Below are positions 16,668 through 23,578 of a stretch of DNA of 64,000 bases, in pieces. This DNA is from Streptomyces coacervatus (GTDB lineage: Bacteria > Actinomycetota > Actinomycetes > Streptomycetales > Streptomycetaceae): contig NZ_JARHTP010000018.1 in NCBI RefSeq assembly GCF_029223485.1, forward strand, positions 1 through 64,000, in the 5' to 3' direction. The notes beneath the pieces are model-generated. The model saw nothing but the letters and a program-made list of their open reading frames with translations. It did no database searches and had not been told where the DNA came from. A program made the position numbers and the translations under genes. Position 1 is the stretch's first letter. Each line of letters begins with the position of its first letter.

Positions 16668-17172
16668 TTTCTAGCGCGAGATCCCGCCACGCGAGATACT
16701 TGCCGATTTTCGGCTCTTGGATCAGTTCCCGATGGATCTGCGTTCCGTCGGGTCGGTAGTCGAGATGCACCACGGTTGATTCGTCGAACAGCCAGAAATC
16801 CTGCTCCGGAAGTCCAGGATTGGGTCGATCCGTCAAATCAACTATTTGATAGTCCTCCCCGGCCGCGACATTTCCGGGGATGCACCACTCGAAGAGATAC
16901 CGGCTGTACGGCGTCAGCGGCCGACGCACGACCTTGGCTCGGGTCATCGTCCGACCGGCCGCCGCATGGTCACGAATGGTCTGGTGCCACGGCGCGTTGA
17001 AGTCCTCCGGCATCGAGGCACCGGCCAGGAAGTCCCGGACCGTCTCAGCCTCCGCAGGCATGGTGTAGATCTGGTGGACCTCCAGCCGAAACGCTGAGCG
17101 CTTGAAGTCACGGAAGTACGCCTGCCACTCGTCGCCGTCCAACAGGACAGGACTAGAGCCATCCACGGGCAC
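16636..17172 (-). CDS. DUF6879-family protein
   Basis: A 178-residue protein with the DUF6879 features FRDFKRSAFRLEVHQIYTMP, AAGRTMTRAKVVRRPLTPYSRYLFEW and EDFWLFD-like DFWLFDESTVVHLDY. The GTG start at 17172 is preceded by AAGGAGG at good spacing. It overlaps the downstream XRE gene and, before the IS630 insertion, its start also overlapped the end of an upstream 72-codon gene. It therefore belonged to a three-gene coupled operon. Function unknown; association with XRE-DUF5753 regulators is recurrent in Streptomyces. Confidence 0.82.
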   Translation of the reverse strand: MPVDGSSPVLLDGDEWQAYFRDFKRSAFRLEVHQIYTMPAEAETVRDFLAGASMPEDFNAPWHQTIRDHAAAGRTMTRAKVVRRPLTPYSRYLFEWCIPGNVAAGEDYQIVDLTDRPNPGLPEQDFWLFDESTVVHLDYRPDGTQIHRELIQEPKIGKYLAWRDLALESALPFSVYRT

Positions 17173-17205
17173 GGGCCGCCTCCTTCAGGATGTCCTCAGG
17201 GATTA
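17153..17205 (-). pseudogene. 3' part of small gene disrupted by IS630 (stop at 17153-17155)
   Basis: Read on the minus strand from the TA at 17204-17205, this segment encodes IPEDILKEAARARGWL and a TAG stop. It continues in frame from the upstream part at 18356-18523 if the IS element and one TA copy are removed. It contains the ribosome site of the DUF6879 gene and overlaps that gene's GTG. Because it lost its start, this part is no longer expressed as part of the original protein. Confidence 0.85.
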
Positions 17206-17231
17206 CTGAGCCTGAACTCATGATGTCGTTG
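17206..17231. repeat. IS630 terminal inverted repeat, left
   Basis: The left 26-bp terminal repeat, next to the TA at 17204-17205. Mismatches against the right end are at positions 7, 15, 16, 18 and 25. It overlaps the final codons of the transposase frame, whose stop is at 17218. Confidence 0.9.
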
Positions 17232-17818
17232 GGGTGAGTGACAGTCCGGTGCCAGCGAGGCATCCGTCGATGAGGCGAGGGCGGTACTGGATCTTCCTCA
17301 TTCCGTGGCGGATGGTCTGGATGAGGTGCTCGGGGGTGGTGAAGGCGGTGTTGGACAGCCAGCCGCGCCGCAGCAGGGACCAGATGCCCTCGACCGGGTT
17401 GAGGTCGGGTGCGTAGGAGGGCAGCTGGTAGACGGTCAGCCAGGCCTGCCGGGCGATGAACTGCCGCATTCCGTAGGCGAGATGGACGTTCAGGTTGTCC
17501 CAGACGAGCACGATCGGCCCGCCGAGCTGCTGATGCGCGGTGATGAGCAAGTCGCGGTAGTCGGTCCAGGCGAAGCTCTTGCGCCCCTCGCGTCGGCCGT
17601 CGTCACGGCGCGGCCGATAGATCAGCCGGGAGCGTTCACCAGGCTTGTAGCAGGTCAGGGCAGCGATGGAGATCCGGCGGCGAGAACGGCCGCGAACCCG
17701 GATTACTGGGGTGTGGCCGCGTCTGGCCCAGGTGCGGGCGGTCGGCGGCGTCATCGAGAAGCCGGACTCGTCTTCGAAGACGATCCAGGCGTCGAGCGCC
17801 GCCGCGGTCCTTCCACCT
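17218..17818 (-). CDS. IS630 transposase, C-terminal DDE frame (orfB)
   Basis: The catalytic half of the transposase, read from about 17818 after a -1 shift from orfA. DDE landmarks are WIVFEDESG (first D), IVLVWDNLNVH (second D) and YAPDLNPVEGIW (third acidic residue E), with the typical NPVEGIWSLLRR context. The same frame stays open upstream to 17994, but that part is antisense-like low-complexity sequence and probably not used alone. All catalytic residues are present, so the element could still be active if frameshifting works. Confidence 0.85.
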
Positions 17819-18290
17819 GCGGCCAGGTCTCCTTCACCCAGCCGCAGATCGCCTCCTCGTCGCGTTCGACGGCTCTCCTTGCCGGGATCTGGCAGGAGAA
17901 GCCGTGCCGGATCAGCAGCTTGCGCACCCCTTGCAGGGTGTAGCTCTTGTGGAACCGACGGCCGATCACCGTCTTGATCCTCGACAGCGTCCACCGCTGA
18001 TCAGGCCAGCCGTGTGCAACCGGCCCCTTGGCCAACTCCGCCTCCAGCTGCACGAACTGGGCCTCACTCAGCCGCGGCGGCGAGGCCGAACCCGCCGACC
18101 GAAGTGCCCGAGGTCCGCCCTTGTCCCAGGTCCGCCGCCACCGCTGCACCGACCGGACGCTGACCCGTAACTCCTTCGCGATCGCCGAACTCGGCTCACC
18201 CCCAGCGAACCGCTCGGCCGCCCTCAACCGGATCCCCTCACGGAACTGCCGGCGCTCGTCCGACAGACCGCCGCCCTGCGCATACCTCAT
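17751..18290 (-). CDS. IS630 transposase, N-terminal DNA-binding frame (orfA)
   Basis: A 179-residue product starting at ATG 18290. It has a helix-turn-helix region (IAKELRVSVRSVQRWRRTW) and a second winged-helix-like segment (HGWPDQRWTLSRIKTVIGRRF, YTLQGVRKLLIRHGF), as in IS630 transposase N-termini. It runs out of frame at about 17805-17815, just where the DDE domain should start. The remaining 20 residues (GPRRRSTPGSS) are off-frame tail. Full-length transposase therefore needs a -1 shift near GGTGGAAGGA. Confidence 0.88.
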   Translation of the reverse strand: MRYAQGGGLSDERRQFREGIRLRAAERFAGGEPSSAIAKELRVSVRSVQRWRRTWDKGGPRALRSAGSASPPRLSEAQFVQLEAELAKGPVAHGWPDQRWTLSRIKTVIGRRFHKSYTLQGVRKLLIRHGFSCQIPARRAVERDEEAICGWVKETWPQVEGPRRRSTPGSSSKTSPASR

Positions 18291-18329
18291 AAGAGACGGC
18301 GTACCGCGAGGATCAAGCCCTGTCAGCAG

Positions 18330-18355
18330 CTACGACAACCCGAGTTCAAGCTCAG
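18330..18355. repeat. IS630 terminal inverted repeat, right
   Basis: The right 26-bp terminal repeat, next to the TA at 18356-18357. It supplies the off-frame tail (SLNSGCRSC and a stop) now attached to the interrupted gene's remaining 5' part. Confidence 0.9.
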
Positions 18356-18523
18356 TAGTACGACCGACTCACCGTCCGGCGTCGGGTGTGCCACGTCGTA
18401 GCCCTGGACGGCGAGCATGCCGGGCTCCGGCGTGGTGTACACGGTGGGGCAGTCCCCGTTCCCGCACTTGTCGTCGTCGCCACTCCTGCACGGCCCGCCG
18501 GCGATGATCCGCAGTTCGTCCAC
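18356..18523 (-). pseudogene. 5' part of small gene disrupted by IS630
   Basis: Starts at GTG 18523 behind a GGAGGGGG ribosome site. It encodes a Cys-rich N-terminus (MDELRIIAGGPCRSG, then DKCGNGDC) and LAVQGYDVAHP, a pattern I associate with small Streptomyces proteins next to DUF397/XRE genes. The frame now runs into the IS end and stops at 18323. Joined to 17153-17205 with one TA, it gives an intact 72-residue ORF. The truncated version may still be translated with the IS-derived tail. Confidence 0.82.
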
Positions 18524-18750
18524 TGAGCCCCCTCCAGTCTGTGTGGTGAGCACGCTACGGACCGTCTTACCCCCGTCTCAAGGATGCCCGCCGTCTAGTC
18601 ACGTAGTCGCATAGAACGGTAGGCGTGAGTCACCGGCGTACCCGCTCTGAGCAGCGCTGACAGGGGGCTGGTCACATGCCCGACGCATGACCGGCAGCGG
18701 CCGAGAACGGCAGACCTCACGTCACCGGAACCGGGGAGCCCTGGGCACGC

Positions 18751-18936
18751 TCATGGTGCGGGCTTGTGTGCCTTGATGTGGTCGATGAGGGCGGTGAAGG
18801 CGGGGGTGGGGAAGGAGAGGGTGGCGCGGGTGGGGAACTTGGAGTCGCGGATGGCTATGCGGGTGGGGAGGGGGGCGATCTCGACGCAGGTGTTTCCGTC
18901 GCCGCCGCCGGAGTAGGAGGACTTGCGCCAGTTCAT
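18751..18936 (-). CDS. DUF397-domain protein
   Basis: A 61-residue canonical DUF397 protein: MNWRKSSYSGGGDGNTCVEIA at the N-terminus, then IAIRDSK and a final FTALIDHIK-like helix. Its ATG shares a base with the stop of the XRE-DUF5753 gene (TGATG), so the pair is translationally coupled. DUF397 proteins are partners of this class of regulator, as in the Streptomyces bldB-related families; the exact target here is unknown. Confidence 0.92.
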   Translation of the reverse strand: MNWRKSSYSGGGDGNTCVEIAPLPTRIAIRDSKFPTRATLSFPTPAFTALIDHIKAHKPAP

Positions 18937-19787
18937 CAGAGTTCCTTCGCCAACCGGTGAATGAAGTCCCGCGACGCCACAGGGTCGAGCGACGCCATCT
19001 CCACCTTACGGAGAAGAGTTCGAAGCTGCTTCAACTGAGGTTCTGCGTCGATGAAGGCCGTCCCGGTGGGGGAGTCCCGGAGTGCAGTGTCCAGTCGAGG
19101 GACCGGCCCATTGATGTACATCATCGACGCTTCAGCCCCAGCAAAGCCGTCCTGATCGGTGGGGATCACGCGTACGGTGACGTGCCCCTGCTCGATCTGG
19201 TGCAGGATTGCCCGGAGTTGGGCGAGCGATGTCTGACGGTCCGCTACTCGGACACGTAGAGCGAACTCGTGGATGATCGTCTCGTACGGGGTGGGGGTGT
19301 CCCCCTCGACAACCCCACGTCGCCTCATCCGATGCTCCACCCGGGGGTTCAACTCGCTCTCCGGCAGGCCCGGCATCATGTACGTGTACACCGCGCGGGC
19401 GTAGTCGGCCGTCTGCAGCAGGCCAGGTACGTGGGTGATCACAACCTCGCGCAGGAACATCGCGTGGTGCTCCGCCTCGGCGGTATCCAGGAATACCGGC
19501 GGCAGCACTCCCCGGTATTCCTCCCACCAGCCACGCGTCCGGTCGGTAGCCATCGCCACCAATGCGTTGATCAACGCCTCGTCTGTGCAGGTGTAGTGAG
19601 CCGCGAGGCGCCGAACCCGCTCCTCGCTGGCACCGGAGAGGCCCAGCTCCACCTGGCTTATCTGGGCCGAGGTCGAATTCAGCAGCTCGGCCACCTCACG
19701 CGCCTTCAGTCCGGCCGCCTCCCGCAGGCGACGCAGCTCGATGCCCAGCCGCACTTGCCGCGCAGTGGCGTGACTCCTCGGCGCCAT
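18936..19787 (-). CDS. XRE-family regulator with DUF5753
   Basis: A 283-residue regulator. The helix-turn-helix is LRRLREAAGLKAREVAELLNSTSAQISQVELG, and the DUF5753 region shows WWEEYRGVLPPVFLDTAEAEHHAM, VPGLLQTADYARAV, RVEHRMRRRGV and HVTVRVIPTDQDGF. It forms a coupled pair with the DUF397 gene downstream and is divergent from an ATP-binding regulatory protein at 20005, a frequent Streptomyces arrangement. The 217-bp divergent gap should hold both promoters. Confidence 0.93.
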   Translation of the reverse strand: MAPRSHATARQVRLGIELRRLREAAGLKAREVAELLNSTSAQISQVELGLSGASEERVRRLAAHYTCTDEALINALVAMATDRTRGWWEEYRGVLPPVFLDTAEAEHHAMFLREVVITHVPGLLQTADYARAVYTYMMPGLPESELNPRVEHRMRRRGVVEGDTPTPYETIIHEFALRVRVADRQTSLAQLRAILHQIEQGHVTVRVIPTDQDGFAGAEASMMYINGPVPRLDTALRDSPTGTAFIDAEPQLKQLRTLLRKVEMASLDPVASRDFIHRLAKEL

Positions 19788-20004
19788 GCGTCCTCCTCAA
19801 CAGCCCTTCACTGATGCCTCGTTCGGGCGTCAGGCTACGCCAACCAGTTGCGCGAGGAGTAATTACTCCTCTACCGTCGGTGACGCGACGCACACGCTGC
19901 GAAACCCGGGGCACCGGAAGCGCACCGCTCCGTCCTGCCGTGACGGACGCGGCACTGCCACCGGCAGCCTCCATCAACTCCCCAACCCCACACAGGAGTT
20001 ACGC

Positions 20005-20418
20005 ATGCCCGAAACCGAACCGTCCTCCTGGGAGTACACCCTCTCCATCCCCAACGACCCCCGCGCCGTCACTGTCTGCCGCCGCACCCTCCGGCTGATT
20101 CTGACCCTGCACGGCCTGATCAGCCTCGCCGACACTGCGGAGCTCCTCGCGGCGGAGCTGATCTCCAACGCCGTACTGCACACGAAGGGCCCCGCCACTC
20201 TCCGCGTCCGCTACTCCCCCGGTGTACTCCGCCTCGGCGCATGGGACGCGAACCCCGAGCCGCCCGACCCGCCACGCGCGTTTGACCACCTCACCGATGC
20301 CGAAACCGGCCGCGGCCTCGCCCTGGTCCGCGCCTGCGCCGACGTATGGGGCTGGCAACCGCAGTCCAGAAACGGCAACCGCGGCAAGTACGTCTGGTGC
20401 GAACTGACCGCGGCATGA
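20005..20418 (+). CDS. RsbW-like ATP-binding (HATPase) regulatory protein
   Basis: A 137-residue GHKL/HATPase protein of the anti-sigma-factor type. Visible ATP-binding elements are the N box LLAAELISNAVLHT, the G1 box WDANPEPPDPP (D present) and the G2-like region ETGRGLALVRACADVWGW. AGGAG lies just before the ATG at 20005; the frame upstream is non-conserved. Such proteins bind sigma factors or phosphorylate anti-anti-sigma proteins. It overlaps the next gene as ATGA and is divergent from an XRE-DUF5753/DUF397 pair. Confidence 0.88.
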   Translation: MPETEPSSWEYTLSIPNDPRAVTVCRRTLRLILTLHGLISLADTAELLAAELISNAVLHTKGPATLRVRYSPGVLRLGAWDANPEPPDPPRAFDHLTDAETGRGLALVRACADVWGWQPQSRNGNRGKYVWCELTAA

Positions 20419-20975
20419 GCCACCTCCCACCCATAGGCACTATCGGCGAACTCCGTGCCAGACTTGCAGGCATGCACCGCGCTGGATCTGGTGATCGTGC
20501 ACGCGAGCTGGAAGAGCGCCTCTATCAGAGAACGATTCAGGCATTCCGCGAGGGCCGTCTGGTGATCTACTCTCTGCGCTCTGCCTGGCAGACACCCTGC
20601 GCGCTCGGCGAGTTCCACGAGGTGAACGGGGCGTGGCAGTCCGCAATGCTCGTCTACGGCCCATGGGACACCGGCCAGGAGCACACGCGCATAACCACAT
20701 GGCGCGATCTTCCTGGCCAGGAATTCCACCCTGATGCCCTGCCGCTGACACAGGCCTCTCCCCCGCAGGACATCCAAGTCAGGATCGACGATCGGCTCAC
20801 CCCCGCCACTCTTCGCCGCGATCCCGAAACATGGGAGCTGTGGACCGCCATCGATGAACACAAGATCCTGTTGACCGGCCGCGGACCGCTCGGAGACTTG
20901 ACGCTCGCGAAACTCGACGACATCGTCCCCGTCATCGCTGCGCGTCGGACCCGTATAGAGAACCGTCGGCGATAG
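20415..20975 (+). CDS. Hypothetical protein coupled to the HATPase gene
   Basis: A 186-residue soluble protein of unknown family, starting at the ATG that overlaps the preceding stop (ATGA). It has an N-terminal helical segment (GTIGELRARLAGMHRAGSGDRARELEERLYQRTIQAF) and a mixed second half (WQTPCALGEFHEVNGAWQSAMLVYGPWDTGQEH). The coupling suggests a role with the anti-sigma-like ATPase. No catalytic motif is evident. Confidence 0.7.
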   Translation: MSHLPPIGTIGELRARLAGMHRAGSGDRARELEERLYQRTIQAFREGRLVIYSLRSAWQTPCALGEFHEVNGAWQSAMLVYGPWDTGQEHTRITTWRDLPGQEFHPDALPLTQASPPQDIQVRIDDRLTPATLRRDPETWELWTAIDEHKILLTGRGPLGDLTLAKLDDIVPVIAARRTRIENRRR

Positions 20976-21028
20976 GTCGGTGCGTCGACTCAATGGACAC
21001 CGGCCACTCCGCCCTCCCGAGGAAGTTC

Positions 21029-21724
21029 ATGCCCCACGCCCCCATGACACCGGCCGAGTACTGGGACAAGTACAAGCCCTACAACGGTGAGGGCACCCAA
21101 CCGCCGCCCCAGGCCCACCGGTTCGACTGGACGCAGTACCCCGGACACGGTCCCGGCGCCGAAGTCCTCGGTCACCCCCTTCGCGCTCTGGAGCTCGGGC
21201 CGGCGGAAGGCAAGGAGGCCGCTCACCTGGCCCGCCATGGTGTTGAGGTGACCGGGGTCGACTTCTCCTCCACCCAGGTCGAGCGCGCCCGCGCATGGTG
21301 GAAGGACACCCCCGGGTTGTCCTTCGTCCATGACGAGGCTTGCGCCTACCTCACCTCGGCCTCCACCACCCCGTACGACGCGATCTATTCGGTGTGGGGG
21401 GCCGTGTGGTTCACGGACCCCGAGGACCTGTTCCCATGTGTCCTCAAGAGGCTGGCTCCCGGCAGCGTCTTCGCGTTCTCTCAGGCCGAACCAGTCGTTG
21501 GTTCGTACGGCCCCCAACAGATGCGGGGCAAGTGGCTCGAAGGCCGTGAGCGCGAACTGACCGTGCTTCGCTGGCAGTACGCCCCCGAGACGTGGGTGGG
21601 CATCCTCGAACGGCACGGCTTCACCGACATCGACGCCCGCGTCCTCAAGGCCCCGGAACCGGGGAACCTGGGCACCCTTCTGGTGCGCGCCCACTCACCT
21701 TCGACGAGTTCTGACGCCGAGTAG
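21029..21724 (+). CDS. Class I SAM-dependent methyltransferase
   Basis: A 231-residue methyltransferase (243 if the ATG at 20993 is used). Motif I is ALELGPAEGKEAAHLARHG, followed by GVEVTGVDFSSTQVERAR for the acidic ribose-binding residue, and YDAIYSVWGAVWFTDPEDLFPCVLKRLAPGS as the post-III region. GAGGAAG lies 4 bases before the ATG at 21029, favouring that start. The substrate is unknown. It is convergent with a small ORF at 21733. Confidence 0.85.
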   Translation: MPHAPMTPAEYWDKYKPYNGEGTQPPPQAHRFDWTQYPGHGPGAEVLGHPLRALELGPAEGKEAAHLARHGVEVTGVDFSSTQVERARAWWKDTPGLSFVHDEACAYLTSASTTPYDAIYSVWGAVWFTDPEDLFPCVLKRLAPGSVFAFSQAEPVVGSYGPQQMRGKWLEGRERELTVLRWQYAPETWVGILERHGFTDIDARVLKAPEPGNLGTLLVRAHSPSTSSDAE

Positions 21725-21732
21725 TCCGCGCG

Positions 21733-21912
21733 TCACCGTGTCTGGCGGCGCGCCCTCTGCGGCCACCTCACCACTGAGCGGATCCGCCACCACAGCTTGC
21801 GTACTTGAGGGGTCTCGGTGGAGTAGGTGACCCTCGGCGCCGACTCGTAATCGGGGCCGTGCCCCAGCGCCTTGCCCTCCGGCGGGTATTTCTCGGGCAG
21901 GGTTTGCGCCAT
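21733..21912 (-). CDS. 59-residue basic protein, hypothetical
   Basis: A short ORF beginning MAQTLPEKYPPEGKALG and ending in a very basic Trp/Arg-rich tail (LWWRIRSVVRWP, RARRQTR). GGAGG sits 5 bases before the ATG, which supports translation. The middle (HGPDYESAPRVTYSTETP) is hydrophilic. I do not recognise it. It stands alone between a methyltransferase and a transposase remnant on accessory DNA. Confidence 0.5.
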   Translation of the reverse strand: MAQTLPEKYPPEGKALGHGPDYESAPRVTYSTETPQVRKLWWRIRSVVRWPQRARRQTR

Positions 21913-21962
21913 GCGCCCTCCTTCGGACGAGATCGCCGTCGCTCAGACGGAGACGGCCCGGT

Positions 21963-22073
21963 TCAGCAAGCCTGGCTGCAGCGGTGCTGCCCCTTCCAGG
22001 ACGTGATGACCGGCCGGATCAGCTCCCACGCCTCGTCCGACAGATCACTCGGGTACGGCTGCCGTCCGCCCAT
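21963..22073 (-). pseudogene. N-terminal fragment of an IS5/IS4-type transposase
   Basis: Reads MGGRQPYPSDLSDEAWELIR then PVITSWK, the standard N-terminus of Streptomyces IS5-family transposases (YPSDLTDAEW type). It stops after 36 codons with no catalytic domain, so it is a dead remnant. It lies just left of the P450/terpene-synthase pair and marks past insertion activity. The rest of 21913-22153 shows only a 17-bp sequence repeated at 25040. Confidence 0.75.
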
Positions 22074-22137
22074 GCCTACCAGCAGATCGCAAGGCCGGCA
22101 GACCGCAAGCCCTCAAACCGGACAACATCACCGGCGA

Positions 22138-22154
22138 CTCACACAACGCCCACT
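22138..22154. repeat. 17-bp direct repeat flanking terpene cassette, left copy
   Basis: CTCACACAACGCCCACT here is identical to 25040-25056. The two copies bracket the P450, terpene synthase and winged-helix fragment (about 2.9 kb). It may be a recombination footprint or shared remnant of one mobile family. It overlaps the last base of the P450 stop codon. Confidence 0.7.
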
Positions 22155-23578
22155 CAGCTCCCGCGTCGGGTGGGGCGGAGGGTGATAGGTGCTTTGCTAA
22201 TGGCGCCGATGGGTGGTTTGGGTGGCCGTGGTTGGGTCGGGTCTGGGTGGAACTGCCATTGGGTGAGAATGGCGGCGAGGACGAGGGTGGCTTCGGTGGT
22301 GGCGAAGACGTCGCCGATGCATTTTCTGGCGCTTTGGGCGAAGGGGAGGTAGGCGCCGGATGGCGGTGTGCCGCGTGACGGTAGCCAGCGGTCGGGGTCG
22401 AATCTCTCGGGGTTGGGGTAGAGGTCGGCGCGGTGGTGGAGGGTGTAAGCGCTGTAGGCGACGGTTGCCCCGGCGGGGATGCGGTGGCGGCCGAGGGTTG
22501 TGTCGGTGGTGGCGGTGCGGGTGATCAGCCATGCAGGGGCGTGGAGGCGGAGGGTTTCGCTGATGACCCGGCCGAGGAGTTTCAGGTCGGCCAGGTGCCG
22601 GTGGGTGACGGGTTGCCCGCCCAGGACGGTGTCGATCTCATTGTGGACTTGCTGCTGAAGATCGGGTTGGAGGGCGAGTTCGTAGAGGGCCCAGGCCATG
22701 GTGCCGGCGGTGGTCTCGCTACCGGCGAGCAGGAAGGTCATCAGTTGGTTGAAGATCTCCTGGTCGGACATGCCTTCCTCGCTCCGGGCCGAGGGGTGGC
22801 CTCCGGCTGGGGATTGGCGGGCTTTCAGGAGCATGGTGAGGAGATCGTCTTGGGCGGTGTCGGTAGTACGGCCGTCAGTGACGATCTTTTGGAGGCTTTC
22901 CTGGAGTCGGGCGTGCGCTTGCCGGTAGCGACGGTCGCCGGGAGGGCGTATCCAGCGCCAGGAGGTGGGGATGAGCATGCGCTGGGCGACCATCGACATG
23001 ACGGTGGTGGCGTCTTGGGCGATTTGGGTGAAGAGGGGTTGTGGGAGGGTGCTGGAGAACATTGCGGAAACCAGGATCCGGGTGCTGATCGCCTGCAGGT
23101 CGTCCGTTATGTCGGCGGGGTGTCCGTCCTGCCATCCGGCGGTGCCTTGAGCGACTCGTTCGGCGGTGTCGGCCATGTATCCCGGCATGCGGTTTCGGTG
23201 GAACGCCGGTTGGAGGACTCGTCGCTGCTGTCGGTGCAGCCGATGGGGGCAGACGACGAGTCCGTCTCCGATCAGCTCGCGTGCTCGCTCGAAGAACGGT
23301 CCGCCTTTGTCGAACACGTCATCTTCCTGCAGGTATTGGCGGGTGAGTTCCGGACTGCACACCACCAGCATTCGGGCTGGCCCTACTCGGATCTCCACAT
23401 GGTCGCCGTAGGCCGGGAGTGAGGCAACGAAGGCAAGGTGGTCGCCTAGCAGCGCTGGCAGATGGCCGACGAGTGGCCAGGCACCGGGTGCTCTCGGGAT
23501 GAGATTTCTAGTGCTTGCGTTCTTCGAGCTGCCAGCGGGCAGTCCCCCTACAGGGAGCAAGAACCGCGGCGTTTTCAT
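22154..23578 (-). CDS. Cytochrome P450 coupled to terpene synthase
   Basis: A 474-residue P450 of the longer CYP4/102-like bacterial type also seen with terpene genes. The I-helix is FLLAGSETTAGTM, the ExxR is ETLR, the PERF region is NPERFDPDRW, and the heme loop is FAQSARKCIGDVFA with Cys at about 420; Ala replaces the usual Gly of FxxGxRxCxG. The ATG at 23578 shares a base with the stop of the terpene synthase (TGATG), so both are made from one transcript. By analogy with epi-isozizaene synthase/CYP170 and pentalenene/CYP183 pairs, it probably oxidises the cyclase product. Confidence 0.9.
   Translation of the reverse strand: MKTPRFLLPVGGLPAGSSKNASTRNLIPRAPGAWPLVGHLPALLGDHLAFVASLPAYGDHVEIRVGPARMLVVCSPELTRQYLQEDDVFDKGGPFFERARELIGDGLVVCPHRLHRQQRRVLQPAFHRNRMPGYMADTAERVAQGTAGWQDGHPADITDDLQAISTRILVSAMFSSTLPQPLFTQIAQDATTVMSMVAQRMLIPTSWRWIRPPGDRRYRQAHARLQESLQKIVTDGRTTDTAQDDLLTMLLKARQSPAGGHPSARSEEGMSDQEIFNQLMTFLLAGSETTAGTMAWALYELALQPDLQQQVHNEIDTVLGGQPVTHRHLADLKLLGRVISETLRLHAPAWLITRTATTDTTLGRHRIPAGATVAYSAYTLHHRADLYPNPERFDPDRWLPSRGTPPSGAYLPFAQSARKCIGDVFATTEATLVLAAILTQWQFHPDPTQPRPPKPPIGAISKAPITLRPTRRGS

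Larger units (their letters stand above)
17206..18355 (-). mobile_element. IS630-family insertion sequence, complete, about 1.15 kb
   Basis: A 1150-bp element with 26-bp terminal inverted repeats. The left end (17206) reads CTGAGCCTGAACTC and the right end (read inward from 18355) reads CTGAGCTTGAACTC; about 21 of 26 positions match. It is flanked by the dinucleotide TA on both sides (17204-17205 and 18356-18357), the target duplication expected of IS630/Tc1-type elements. It encodes a transposase in two overlapping frames with DDE residues intact. It interrupts a small gene upstream of DUF6879. Confidence 0.95.
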
